Assembly: GCF_001664485.1 (NCBI RefSeq)
Contig: NZ_CP013630.1
Coordinates: 1,305,001 to 1,369,000, forward strand
Direction of reading: 5' to 3'
DNA: 64,000 bases
Source: Rhizobium sp. N324
GTDB lineage: Bacteria; Pseudomonadota; Alphaproteobacteria; Rhizobiales; Rhizobiaceae
The translations under genes and the position numbers were made by a program. Shown one piece after another: positions 44,484 to 52,702 of this stretch (the first letter of the stretch is position 1; every line of letters starts with the position of its first letter). The notes below the pieces were generated by a model, which was not told the DNA's origin, did no database searches, and saw only the letters and a list, made by a program, of their open reading frames with translations.

Positions 44484-45086
44484 ATGGCTTTCGAATTGCC
44501 TGAACTTCCCTATGATTACGAAGCGCTTGCTCCCTTCATGTCGAAGGAAACGCTGGAGTTTCACCACGACAAGCACCACAAGGCCTATGTCGACAACGGC
44601 AACAAGCTCGCCGCCGAAGCCGGCCTTTCGGATCTGTCGCTCGAAGACGTCGTGAAGAAGTCCTTCGGCACCAATGCCGGCCTCTTCAACAACGCTGCCC
44701 AGCATTACAACCACGTCCATTTCTGGAAGTGGATGAAAAAGGGCGGCGGCGGCAACAAGCTGCCGGGCAAGCTCGAAGCGGCCTTCGCCTCCGATCTCGG
44801 CGGCTACGACAAGTTCAAGGCTGACTTCGCCAATGCCGGCGCCACCCAGTTCGGCTCCGGCTGGGCCTGGGTTTCCGTCAAGAACGGCAAGCTCGAAATC
44901 TCCAAGACCCCGAACGGCGAAAACCCGCTCGTCCACGGCGCCACGCCGATCCTCGGCGTCGACGTCTGGGAACACTCCTATTACATCGACTATCGCAACG
45001 CCCGCCCGAAATACCTCGAGGCCTTCGTCGATAGCCTGATCAACTGGGACTACGTCCTGGAGCGCTACGAGGAAGCCACGAAGTAA
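44484..45086 (+). CDS. sodB: Fe/Mn superoxide dismutase
   Basis: A 200-residue cytoplasmic enzyme that converts superoxide to H2O2 and O2. Metal ligands are His27 (LEFHHDKHHKAYV), His77 (AQHYNHVHFW), and Asp/His in GVDVWEHSYYID. GAGGAGA lies just before the ATG. The rhizobial enzyme of this type is cambialistic or Mn-using; the symbol follows the family and the metal is not readable here. A good terminator follows, so the transcript is probably monocistronic. Confidence 0.95.
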   Translation: MAFELPELPYDYEALAPFMSKETLEFHHDKHHKAYVDNGNKLAAEAGLSDLSLEDVVKKSFGTNAGLFNNAAQHYNHVHFWKWMKKGGGGNKLPGKLEAAFASDLGGYDKFKADFANAGATQFGSGWAWVSVKNGKLEISKTPNGENPLVHGATPILGVDVWEHSYYIDYRNARPKYLEAFVDSLINWDYVLERYEEATK

Positions 45087-45140
45087 GCGGCCCCGGACCC
45101 GCCGCCACGCGCGGCAATGTCGCAGCCTCTCTGAATTCGG

Positions 45141-45168
45141 CACCCGGCGCTCCAAGCGCCGGGTGTTT
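45141..45168 (+). terminator. Terminator after sodB
   Basis: CACCCGGCGCT and AGCGCCGGGTG form a perfect stem closed by a 3-nt loop and followed by TTTCGCTTT. It lies about 55 bp after the sodB stop. Confidence 0.85.
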
Positions 45169-45224
45169 CGCTTTGAAAGACAAGCCGTCACATCCCTGTC
45201 ACCCGCCGCTCCTAATCACGCCCC

Positions 45225-46070
45225 ATGTCGTCGCCCGATTCTCCCCTGTTCCGCTTCGGCATCATCGCCGACCCGCAATATGCGGCGATCCCCCCGCATG
45301 CGGCCATGGACCGCTACTACGCCAACAGCCTCGCCAAGGTCGCCGAGGCGATCGAGGTCTTCAACAGCGAGGAATTGAGCTTCGTCATGACGCTCGGCGA
45401 TGTCATCGATCGCAGCTTCAAGAGCTTCGACGATATCCTGCCGATCTATGAGACGCTCCGGCACGAGGCGCTCTTCCTGCTCGGCAATCACGATTTCTCC
45501 GTCTCTGCTGGGCACCTGTCCGAAGTCGCCGCACGTCTCGGCACGCCATCGCCCTATTACAGCTTTTCCCGCCATGGCTGGCGCTTCATCGTGCTCGACG
45601 GCAACGAGGTCAGCACCTTCGCGCCGCCCGAAGGACATCCGCACCGCGCCCTGGCGGCAAAGATGCTGGCGGAACTGCGGGCGAGGGGCGAAAGAAACGC
45701 CCATCCGTGGAACGGCGCGCTGAGCTACGAGCAGTTCGCCTGGCTCGGCGATGAGATCGCAAGCGCTGCCGCGGCCGGCGAGAAGGTGATCGTCATGAAC
45801 CACTATCCGGTCTATCCCGCCGGCGAGCACGATATGTGGGACTGCGACCACATTGTCGCGCTGCTCGCCGCGCACGACAACGTCGTCGCCTATCTCAACG
45901 GCCATAACCACGCCGGCAATTACGGCAAGGTCGGCGCCTGCCACTTCGTCAATTTCAAGGGCGTGGTCGACACCGAGAGCGAAAACGCCTTCGCCATCGT
46001 CGACGTCCACCCCGACCGCATCGAAATCCGCGGCTTCGGCCGCGAGGACAGCCGGACGCTGGTTTATTAG
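45225..46070 (+). CDS. Metallophosphoesterase, ADP-ribose/CDP-alcohol diphosphatase-like
   Basis: A 281-residue calcineurin-type phosphoesterase. The metal motifs are FGIIADPQY, TLGDVID, LGNHD, VMNHYPVY and NGHNHAGNY, a complete dimetal set. The DPQYA start and the NHD-YYSF spacing recall Mn-dependent ADP-ribose/CDP-alcohol diphosphatases. No signal peptide, so cytoplasmic. It follows sodB by 138 bp but has its own transcript, given the terminator between. Exact substrate unproven. Confidence 0.87.
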   Translation: MSSPDSPLFRFGIIADPQYAAIPPHAAMDRYYANSLAKVAEAIEVFNSEELSFVMTLGDVIDRSFKSFDDILPIYETLRHEALFLLGNHDFSVSAGHLSEVAARLGTPSPYYSFSRHGWRFIVLDGNEVSTFAPPEGHPHRALAAKMLAELRARGERNAHPWNGALSYEQFAWLGDEIASAAAAGEKVIVMNHYPVYPAGEHDMWDCDHIVALLAAHDNVVAYLNGHNHAGNYGKVGACHFVNFKGVVDTESENAFAIVDVHPDRIEIRGFGREDSRTLVY

Positions 46071-46100
46071 GCTGCAACGGACGTCTTGCAAAATCCAAGA

Positions 46101-46254
46101 CCCCTCCCCAACCCCTCCCCACAAGGGGGAGGGATTAAACTGCGGCACGCTCCCGCCACCAAGACGCGCTGCCACATGCGGTATCGTCAGAATTGAAGCG
46201 TGACGGGCGCGGCACGGTAGTCCCTCCCCCTTGTGGGGAGGGGTTGGGGAGGGG
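46101..46254. repeat. 154-bp intergenic palindromic element, copy 2
   Basis: The terminal 32-bp arms (46101-46132 and 46223-46254) are the same as those of the copy at 5529-5682, and the total length is identical. The inner 90 bp differ, and align better in reverse orientation. It lies between the convergent phosphoesterase and WYL-regulator genes. Confidence 0.9.
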
Positions 46255-46281
46255 AAAGCGGCAATCTCAAGTCTCAGATTT

Positions 46282-46974
46282 TCACCCCGCCACAGCCTTC
46301 TCCGTCCAGCCGCTCGTCCAGAGCTCCCGCAACCGGTCGCCATCACCCTTGAAGAACTCGTCACGCGCCGCGCAGCGCTCCACCCGGTCGCTGCGGAAAT
46401 TGCGGATCGCCTGGCGCAGCTCGCACCAGGCGACGATATTGGCGGTCTGCGAATAGTAGATCAGCGCGATCGGCCGGATCGTCCGTTCGCTCGCGCGGCC
46501 GAGTTCGTCGCGGTAGGCGAGTGAAAGCTTGCATTCGTCGCGGATCGCCCGGCGCACGATCGCAAGGTCGAAACCCGCCGGCTGCGCGATCGAGCCCCAG
46601 GCATAAAGCGCCTTGCTGTCCATCGCCTGGCGCAGCGGCGCCGGCACGGCGCCTGATATCTTCCGGTTGACCCGGCGAGCGGCCTGCTTGAGTTCCTCGT
46701 CGGCGGTGCGTTCGAGCAGCGCCAGCGACAGCACGATCGCCTCCATCTCTTCGATCGAAAACATCAGCGGCGGCAGGTCGAAGCCTGGCCGCATGATATA
46801 GCCGATGCCGCGACCGCCTTCTATCGGCACCCGCATCGCCTGAAGGGCGGCGATGTCGCGATAGATCGAGCGCACGGTCACCTCAAGCGTCTCGGCCATC
46901 ACCGCCGCCGTCATCGGCTTTCTGGAGAGCCTGAGGATCTGAATGATCTCGAACAGCCGTGAGGCCTTGCGCAT
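46282..46974 (-). CDS. WYL-domain transcriptional regulator (YafY-like)
   Basis: A 230-residue regulator. The N-terminal HTH (DeoR/HTH-11 type) is SRLFEIIQILRLSRKPMTAA and LEVTVRSIYRDIAALQAM. The C-terminal WYL domain (about 120-215) includes LSLAYRDELGRASERTIRPI and ALIYYSQTANIVAWCELR. WYL domains usually sense ligands, some nucleic acid. It is divergent from the LysE exporter with a CTGACA/TGTCAG palindrome between, so it likely controls that gene. Confidence 0.88.
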   Translation of the reverse strand: MRKASRLFEIIQILRLSRKPMTAAVMAETLEVTVRSIYRDIAALQAMRVPIEGGRGIGYIMRPGFDLPPLMFSIEEMEAIVLSLALLERTADEELKQAARRVNRKISGAVPAPLRQAMDSKALYAWGSIAQPAGFDLAIVRRAIRDECKLSLAYRDELGRASERTIRPIALIYYSQTANIVAWCELRQAIRNFRSDRVERCAARDEFFKGDGDRLRELWTSGWTEKAVAG

Positions 46975-46999
46975 TTTGCCTCTCCCATCCCTTAGGCTC

Positions 47000-47017
47000 C
47001 TGACAATACACTGTCAG
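47000..47017. promoter_or_regulatory. Candidate operator of the WYL regulator
   Basis: CTGACA-atacac-TGTCAG is a perfect 6-bp inverted repeat with 6-bp spacer, 25 bp upstream of the regulator start, between the divergent genes. As I recall, similar sites occur near YafY-type regulators. Confidence 0.65.
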
Positions 47018-47104
47018 TTGGGTTTGCGTATAGAGCCGCCTATCGAATTGAAATTAATCATGGTCTTTCAAAACGGCCCATGGACCGACAAGGCGGTAAC
47101 TGAC

Positions 47105-47740
47105 ATGAACTACCACGAAAACCTCTGGCTCTTCTTCACCCTTCTCTTCGGCATCATCATCGTACCCGGCATGGATATGCTCTTCGTGCTCGCCAATGCA
47201 CTGACCGGCGGCATCAGGCGCGGGCTGGCGGCGACCGGCGGCATCATGGCCGGCGGCGCCGTGCATTCGGCCTATGGCGCGGCCGGCGTCGGCTTGCTCG
47301 TCACCATGCTGCCGCAGCTTTTCAACGTGCTGCTCCTTGCCGGCGTTGCCTATATGATCTGGATCGGCATTTCGCTGATCCGCAGCTCGATCACCGTCGA
47401 GGCGGTCGGGCCGGGAACGGCGCGCTCCGGCTGGCGCGCCTTCCGCCAGGGTGCGGTCACCTGTCTCGTCAATCCGAAGGCCTATATCTTCATGTTCGCC
47501 GTCTATCCGCAGTTCCTGAAGCCGGAATACGGCCCGGTCTGGATGCAGGGGCTGATCATGGGCGCCATGACGGTCGCCACCCAGTTCGCCATCTACGGCA
47601 CGCTGGCGATGACCGCCGGCCGCAGCCGCGACCTGCTCGTCGCCAATCCCGACGTCACGGCTTTCGTCGGCCGCTTTGCCGGGCTGCTCTTGGTTGCTGT
47701 TTCCGCCTTCAGCCTCTGGCAGGGATGGAAAAGCGCGTGA
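47105..47740 (+). CDS. LysE/RhtB family exporter
   Basis: A 211-residue inner-membrane protein with about six helices. Typical LysE-family text is LLFGIIIVPGMDMLFVLANALTGGIRRGLAATGGIMAG and FRQGAVTCLVNPKAYIFMFAVYPQF (read as separated blocks). Such proteins export amino acids or related compounds. I chose 47105 because AAGGCGG lies 11 nt upstream; an ATG at 47060 would add 15 residues without a ribosome-binding site. Likely regulated by the divergent WYL protein. Confidence 0.88.
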   Translation: MNYHENLWLFFTLLFGIIIVPGMDMLFVLANALTGGIRRGLAATGGIMAGGAVHSAYGAAGVGLLVTMLPQLFNVLLLAGVAYMIWIGISLIRSSITVEAVGPGTARSGWRAFRQGAVTCLVNPKAYIFMFAVYPQFLKPEYGPVWMQGLIMGAMTVATQFAIYGTLAMTAGRSRDLLVANPDVTAFVGRFAGLLLVAVSAFSLWQGWKSA

Positions 47741-47934
47741 GTCTGCATGTCGCCCGGAAATGTGCAGCGGTTCCGGGATAACGACTGCAGAAAAGCAAAG
47801 AGCTCTCGCTGCTTATCACATTGTTTTTATGATGATCCGGCAAAACGTGACTGCCCGGAGGGTATGGATTTTGTCATGCTCCCGGGGCAGATTGGCCATC
47901 GGCCGCCTTGGCCGTAGAAAACTGGAGAGGAAAT

Positions 47935-48375
47935 ATGAATTGGAAAGCAGTAGCTGCCGCCGCAGCGATGGCGGGGATAGCGCTCGGTTCGGTGACCGCC
48001 GCCGACGGCACCCATGATTCGCGCATTGCCCTGATGAAGCAGATCGGCGGGGCGGCCGGCGCCCTGGGAGCCATCGCCAAAGGCACCAAGCCTTACGATG
48101 CCGAAGCGGTGAAGGCGGCACTGACGACGATTGCCGCAACGGCCAAGGTGTTCCCCGATCAGTTCAAGCCGGGCACGGAAACGGGCGACGCAGAAGCGAG
48201 CCCGAAAATCTGGGAAAACATGGATGATTTCAAGGCGCGCGCCGCAAAGCTCTCCGCCGATGCCGAAACCGCGCTCGCCCAGCTTCCGGCCGATGCCGCG
48301 GCTGTCGGCGCCACGGTCAACACGCTCGGCGCCAGCTGCGGCGGCTGTCATAAGGCCTATCGCATCAAGGAGTGA
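47935..48375 (+). CDS. Class II cytochrome c (cytochrome c' type)
   Basis: A 146-residue exported haem protein. The signal peptide is MNWKAVAAAAAMAGIALGSV then TAAD. The haem motif CGGCH (from Cys135) is near the C-terminus, as in four-helix cytochrome c'. Helical text such as LMKQIGGAAGALGAIAKG fits. It should lie in the periplasm; cytochrome c' may bind NO or carry electrons. It is followed by a diheme cytochrome gene, so the two may act together, as partner or regulator of a periplasmic dehydrogenase. GGAGAGG precedes the ATG. Confidence 0.9.
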   Translation: MNWKAVAAAAAMAGIALGSVTAADGTHDSRIALMKQIGGAAGALGAIAKGTKPYDAEAVKAALTTIAATAKVFPDQFKPGTETGDAEASPKIWENMDDFKARAAKLSADAETALAQLPADAAAVGATVNTLGASCGGCHKAYRIKE

Positions 48376-48401
48376 GCGATAGGTCATTCCCATCCGACAC
48401 C

Positions 48402-48433
48402 GATCCGCGCCGGCCTTGCCGCCGGCGCGGATC
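48402..48433 (+). terminator. Hairpin after the cytochrome c' gene
   Basis: GATCCGCGCCGGC pairs perfectly with GCCGGCGCGGATC around a 6-nt loop, giving a very stable stem 26 bp after the stop. Only a weak T-run follows, so termination may be partial and the next cytochrome gene may still be reached. Confidence 0.6.
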
Positions 48434-48511
48434 ACCTTATTCTCCGCCCGTGCGGGGCTGGTCGCAGAATCGGTCCCTATCGGAAAATCTCGGCAAAAGG
48501 GGAGGCGGAGC

Positions 48512-49426
48512 ATGATCCGCAGGTTCATCCGGTTTCTGCTCTGTCTGATCGGCGTCGCCGTGCTCGGCGGAGGCGCCTTCTATCTGGTGACCGCGCCCGA
48601 TCCGCTGCCGGAGAGCCATTGGGCCGGTCTCGGCGCGCCGGACCCGGCAAACGGCCAGATGGTGTTCTGGGCGGGCGGCTGTGTCAGCTGTCATTCAGCC
48701 CCCGGTTCCGAAGGCGATGCCAAGCTGACGCTTTCAGGCGGTCTGGCGCTGAAGAGCCCTTTCGGCACCTTCCACGTGCCGAATATCTCGCCGGATGAAA
48801 AGGCCGGTATCGGCGGCTGGACGCTCGCCCAGTTCGGCAACGCGATGAAGCGCGGCGTCGGCCCCGGCGGCGAACATCTCTACCCGTCCTTTCCCTATGG
48901 CTCCTATTCCAGGATGAACGACAAGGACGTCAACGATCTCTTCGGCTTCCTGAAGACCCTGCCGAAGAGCGCCAACGTCGCGCCCGCGCATGAGCTGCCG
49001 TTCCCCTTCAACATCCGGCTGGCGCTCGGCGGCTGGAAGTTCCTCTATTTCAACGATCAGCCGCGCGTCGCGCTTGCCAAGAGCGACGACAAGATCAAAC
49101 GCGGGCAATATCTCGTCGAAGGCCCCGGCCATTGCGGCGAATGCCACACACCGCGCGATGCACTCGGCGGCTTTGAGGCCGGTCAGTGGCTTGCCGGCGC
49201 GCCCAATCCGGAAGGCAAGGGCCGTATTCCCGACATCACGCCATCCTCCAAAAGCATCGGCGGCTGGAGCGAGCCCGACATCGCCAATTACCTCGAAACC
49301 GGCTTCACCCCGGATTTCGATAGCGTCGGCGGCTCGATGGTCGATGTCCAGCAGAACATCGCCCGCCTGCCGGCGGCCGACCGCGAAGCGATCGCCGCCT
49401 ATCTGAAGGCTGTGCCGGGACGGTAG
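48512..49426 (+). CDS. Diheme c-type cytochrome
   Basis: A 304-residue protein with an N-terminal membrane anchor (about 7-28, LLCLIGVAVLGGGAFYLV). Two haem sites follow: CVSCH from Cys57 and CGECH from Cys208, each with a likely Met ligand later. This pattern is that of the cytochrome subunits that accept electrons from membrane-bound sugar/alcohol dehydrogenases. It lies 136 bp after the cytochrome c' gene. GGAGGCGGAG precedes the ATG. A PQQ dehydrogenase lies 3.3 kb away and could be a redox partner, but this is not proven. Confidence 0.9.
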   Translation: MIRRFIRFLLCLIGVAVLGGGAFYLVTAPDPLPESHWAGLGAPDPANGQMVFWAGGCVSCHSAPGSEGDAKLTLSGGLALKSPFGTFHVPNISPDEKAGIGGWTLAQFGNAMKRGVGPGGEHLYPSFPYGSYSRMNDKDVNDLFGFLKTLPKSANVAPAHELPFPFNIRLALGGWKFLYFNDQPRVALAKSDDKIKRGQYLVEGPGHCGECHTPRDALGGFEAGQWLAGAPNPEGKGRIPDITPSSKSIGGWSEPDIANYLETGFTPDFDSVGGSMVDVQQNIARLPAADREAIAAYLKAVPGR

Positions 49427-49438
49427 GCCAGGGCTGTC

Positions 49439-49933
49439 TCAGGCGATCGACTGCATATAACGCATGCCGGTGACCGGCCGCGGAGTGAAATCCAGCTGTT
49501 CGTAGAAGCGGTGCGCCAGCACGTTGCCGGTGGCGGCACTGACGGAGAGGTAGCCGCAGCCGGCATTGCGGGCGGTCTCGCGGGCCCGGTCGACGAGCAA
49601 CTGGCCGGTGCCGTGGCCGCGATGGCCGTCGCGCACGAAGAGATGGTGCAGGTCCATGCCGCGCTTTCCCTCCTGTGCCCTGTAGAGCGGCACGAGGATG
49701 GCATAGCCGATCAGCCCTTCGCCGGTCTCGGCGACCAGCGCATGGATCCAGGGCAGCGGGCCGAACAGGTCGCGCTCCAATTGTTCCGGCGTCGTCCCGG
49801 CCGCGTCGCCGTGATGGGCGGCCAACAGGGCGATCATGTCGTTGAGTTCGGGCAGGTCGCGCGGCTTGGCGGTACGGATCGTCACCACCGACGGGCGCAT
49901 CAATGAAATTTCGCTGTCTTCGATTTCGGTCAT
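49439..49933 (-). CDS. GNAT family N-acetyltransferase
   Basis: A 164-residue acetyltransferase. The acetyl-CoA motif is LFVRDGHRGHGTGQLLVDRA (R/Q-x-x-G-x-G/A), followed by AGCGYLSVSAATGNVLAHRFYEQ. Substrate unknown. The start at 49933 gives MTEIEDSEISLMRPS; 26 codons of open frame upstream lack a start signal. It converges on the diheme cytochrome with 12 bp between stops. Cytoplasmic. Confidence 0.87.
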   Translation of the reverse strand: MTEIEDSEISLMRPSVVTIRTAKPRDLPELNDMIALLAAHHGDAAGTTPEQLERDLFGPLPWIHALVAETGEGLIGYAILVPLYRAQEGKRGMDLHHLFVRDGHRGHGTGQLLVDRARETARNAGCGYLSVSAATGNVLAHRFYEQLDFTPRPVTGMRYMQSIA

Positions 49934-50183
49934 GGTCTTCGCGTCCTTTGATAGTCTGCCGTCAGGACGCTGCCGATACAACAAAGCCGCCTGACGGCGG
50001 CTTGTTGACAATATGATCTGTCCGGCCGCCCTTTACAGGTACAGCCAAAAATACGAGCGGCTCTGGTGCGCGTTTTTGATCATGGCGCATCAATCGCCGC
50101 AAAAGCGGCATTTGTCAATGGCGTTGGAGGGTGAGGCTCAAAAGCCGTGACGGGCATTGATGTCAGCCGGTATGCTTGATAGG

Positions 50184-50197
50184 ATACCCCCCTATAT
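50184..50197. promoter_or_regulatory. Candidate DmeR operator
   Basis: ATACCCCCCTATAT lies 16 bp upstream of the dmeR ATG. RcnR/DmeR-type repressors are known to bind sites with a run of C or G flanked by AT-rich parts, so this C6 tract with flanking ATA/TAT is a good candidate. It precedes a ribosome-binding AGAAGG. Confidence 0.75.
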
Positions 50198-50212
50198 TAT
50201 AGAAGGCCAATC

Positions 50213-50485
50213 ATGTCCCATACGACCCTGCAGAAGAAGAAGCTTATTGCCCGCATCAGCCGCCTGAAAGGGCAGATGGAGGCGGTCGAGCGGGCGCTGG
50301 AGGCCGAGCGCCCCTGCGGCGAAATCCTGCAATTGCTGGCCTCGATCCGCGGCGCTTTGACCGGGCTGACCGGCGAGGTGCTGGACGATCATCTGCGCGA
50401 ACATGTGCTCAACGCAGCCGATGACGCAGCACGGGCCGAAGCAGTCGAAGAAATTTCGGAAGTGCTGAGAACCTATATCCGCTGA
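50213..50485 (+). CDS. dmeR: Nickel/cobalt-responsive repressor DmeR (CsoR/RcnR family)
   Basis: A 90-residue all-helical repressor. RcnR-type residues are present: His3 near the N-terminus (MSHTTLQKKK), Cys35 in ERPCGEILQLLASIRGAL and His in DHLREHVLNAADD; these bind Ni/Co in relatives. It sits 18 bp upstream of the CDF exporter. In Rhizobium leguminosarum the DmeRF pair gives Ni/Co resistance, and the metal relieves repression. The C-tract operator just upstream supports autoregulation of the whole unit. Confidence 0.92.
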   Translation: MSHTTLQKKKLIARISRLKGQMEAVERALEAERPCGEILQLLASIRGALTGLTGEVLDDHLREHVLNAADDAARAEAVEEISEVLRTYIR

Positions 50486-50503
50486 GCAGAGAAGGAGCCT
50501 GGA

Positions 50504-51502
50504 ATGAATGCCGGGATCGGACGGGCTAAGACGAATGCCCTGGAACATGACCATATTTTCCTCGGCGCCGATCATGCGGCGAACGAGCGGCGCATCTGGC
50601 TGGTGATCGCGCTGACGGCGGTGATGATGGTGGCGGAAATCGCCGCCGGCACGGCCTATGGCTCGATGGCGCTGGTCGCCGATGGCTGGCATATGTCGAC
50701 CCATGCCAGTGCGCTGCTGATTTCGGCGCTCGCCTATCTCTTCGCCCGAAGGCAGGCGCGCAATCCGCGCTTCACCTTCGGCACCGGCAAGCTCGGCGAT
50801 CTCGCCGGCTTCGCCAGCGCCATCGTTCTGGCGCTGATCGCCCTCTTGATGGCATGGGAAAGCTGGCTGCGCCTTTCAAATCCGGTGCCGATCGGTTTTG
50901 CCCAGGCGATCGCCGTCGCGGTGGTCGGCCTTGCCGTCAACGTCGTCAGCGCCTGGCTGCTTGGCGGCGGCGGCAATCATGCGCATCATCACCACCATCA
51001 CCATGGCCATCACGATCATGGCGACCACACTGGTCACCACGCCCACGATCATCATGCCCACGATCATCATGCAAAGCCCGGCGACAACAATATCCGCGCC
51101 GCCTATCTGCATGTCATGGCCGATGCCATGACCTCCGTGCTCGCCATCGCGGCGCTGACGCTCGGCAGCCTCTATGGCTGGCTCTGGCTCGATCCGATCA
51201 TGGGCATCGTCGGCGGCCTGGTGATTGCCAACTGGTCCTGGAGCCTGATGAAATCCTCGGGCGGCGTGCTTCTCGACGTCGTGCCCCAGGGCGAGACGCT
51301 GCCCGCCGAGATCCGCGAGGCGATCGAGACCGACGACGACCGGGTCACCGACCTGCATGTCTGGCAGGTCGGCCCCGGCCACCACGCCGCCATCGTCGCC
51401 GTGCTGACCTCCACGCCGCGCGACCCGGCCTTCTACAAGGGCAGGCTGTCGGCGCTCACGGAATTGTCGCATGTGACGGTCGAGGTGACGCGCGCGGCAT
51501 GA
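50504..51502 (+). CDS. dmeF: Cation diffusion facilitator DmeF (Ni/Co exporter)
   Basis: A 332-residue CDF transporter with about six membrane helices. Metal residues are in GWHMSTHASALLI and MADAMTSVLAIAAL. A very His-rich cytoplasmic loop (about residues 159-190, runs of HHHHHH and DHHAHDHH) is typical of DmeF and helps bind Ni/Co. The C-terminal cytoplasmic domain holds VTDLHVWQVGPGHHAAIVAV. It should pump Ni(II) and Co(II) to the periplasm. It follows dmeR by 18 bp, so the two are one operon. AAGGAGC precedes the ATG. Confidence 0.95.
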   Translation: MNAGIGRAKTNALEHDHIFLGADHAANERRIWLVIALTAVMMVAEIAAGTAYGSMALVADGWHMSTHASALLISALAYLFARRQARNPRFTFGTGKLGDLAGFASAIVLALIALLMAWESWLRLSNPVPIGFAQAIAVAVVGLAVNVVSAWLLGGGGNHAHHHHHHHGHHDHGDHTGHHAHDHHAHDHHAKPGDNNIRAAYLHVMADAMTSVLAIAALTLGSLYGWLWLDPIMGIVGGLVIANWSWSLMKSSGGVLLDVVPQGETLPAEIREAIETDDDRVTDLHVWQVGPGHHAAIVAVLTSTPRDPAFYKGRLSALTELSHVTVEVTRAA

Positions 51503-51609
51503 CTGCCGCGCGGACAACAAATTGCTGGGCGGACAACAAATTGCCGTGGGAACGAGATGCCGCCGCAATCGCGTCTTAGCTCTGTCCTCCCGATCTGCCG
51601 GAGGATTTC

Positions 51610-52512
51610 ATGGATCTCAGTCTTACCCGCCGTCTGCTGATAAGCTCGGCATTGTGTCTTCCCGCGCTGGCGCTCTCCGCCAGGGCTGAGGACACGCCCA
51701 AGGAGAGTGGCGGGGAGGGCGACGACAATATCGAGAAGCGTCTTGCCGCGCTAGAAAAACGCACCGGCGGCCGCCTCGGCGTCTCGGTGCTCGACACCCA
51801 GACGAGCATCTCCTTCGGCTATCGCGGCGACGAGGCCTTTCCGATGTGCAGCACCTTCAAGGCGCTGGCCGCGGGCTTCGCGCTCGCCCGCGCCGATAAG
51901 GGCGACGAGAGCCTCGACCGCCGCGTGACTTACGGCAAGGACAAGCTGGTCGACTATTCGCCGCTCAGCGAAAAACACGCCGGCGCCGACGGCATGACCA
52001 TCGCCGAACTCTGCGAGGCGGCGGTGACCGTCAGCGACAATACCGCCGGCAACCTGCTGCTCGAAAGTTTTGGCGGTCCGGCCGGTTTGACCGACTGGCT
52101 GCGCTCGATCGGCGACGGCACCACCCGTCTCGACCGCACCGAACCGACGCTGAACGAAGGCAGAAAGGACGACCCGCGCGACACGACGACACCGGATGCG
52201 ATGCTCGACACGCTCGGCAACCTGACGCTCGGCTCGGTGCTGACGGAAGCCTCTTCGGACAAGCTGATCGCTTGGCTGGTGGCCAGCACCACCGGCGGCG
52301 AGCGGTTGCGGGCCGGCCTGCCGGCGGAGTGGAAAGTCGGCGACAAGACCGGCACCGGCCAGAACGGCTCGCTCGGCGACATCGCCGTCATCTGGCCCCC
52401 CGACCGCGGCCCGATCGTCGCCGCCGTCTACATCGCCGAAGCGACCGCGCCGGCGAAGGATCTCAATCCGGTCTTTGCCGAGGTTGGGCGGATGATTGTG
52501 GAGATGGTTTGA
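51610..52512 (+). CDS. Class A beta-lactamase
   Basis: A 300-residue exported serine beta-lactamase. The signal peptide MDLSLTRRLLISSALCLPAL (then ALSARAE) has a twin-Arg TRRLL and may use Tat. All class A motifs are intact: STFK with Ser81 (Ambler Ser70), SDN, EPTLNE (Glu166 in the omega loop), and KTGTG. Cys precedes Ser70 (MCSTF), as in CTX-M and KPC types, but the second Cys of the KPC disulfide is absent (KTGTG). GGAGGA lies before the ATG. No AmpR-like regulator is adjacent. The substrate range cannot be read. Confidence 0.95.
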   Translation: MDLSLTRRLLISSALCLPALALSARAEDTPKESGGEGDDNIEKRLAALEKRTGGRLGVSVLDTQTSISFGYRGDEAFPMCSTFKALAAGFALARADKGDESLDRRVTYGKDKLVDYSPLSEKHAGADGMTIAELCEAAVTVSDNTAGNLLLESFGGPAGLTDWLRSIGDGTTRLDRTEPTLNEGRKDDPRDTTTPDAMLDTLGNLTLGSVLTEASSDKLIAWLVASTTGGERLRAGLPAEWKVGDKTGTGQNGSLGDIAVIWPPDRGPIVAAVYIAEATAPAKDLNPVFAEVGRMIVEMV

Positions 52513-52533
52513 GTGGTGAAATGTGGCGGAGAT

Positions 52534-52675
52534 GCCCCTCATCCGCCTGCCGGCACCTTCTCCCCGCTTGCGGGGCGAAGGGGACACGCCGCGACCTCTC
52601 GGTCCCCACTTACCCCTCGCAAGGCACGTCCCCTCTCCCCGTTTTTACGGGGAGAGGGTTAGGGTGAGGGGCAGC
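52534..52675. repeat. RIME-type intergenic mosaic element
   Basis: Bounded by GCCCCTCATCCGCCTGCCGG and GTTAGGGTGAGGGGCAGC. Inner palindromes are CCCCGCTTGCGGGG and CCCCGTTTTTACGGGG. Same orientation as 26741, 32822 and 38206. It occupies the gap between the convergent beta-lactamase and PQQ-dehydrogenase genes. Confidence 0.88.
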
Positions 52676-52702
52676 CATTGGGCGCCAACAGCAACCTCCC
52701 CA

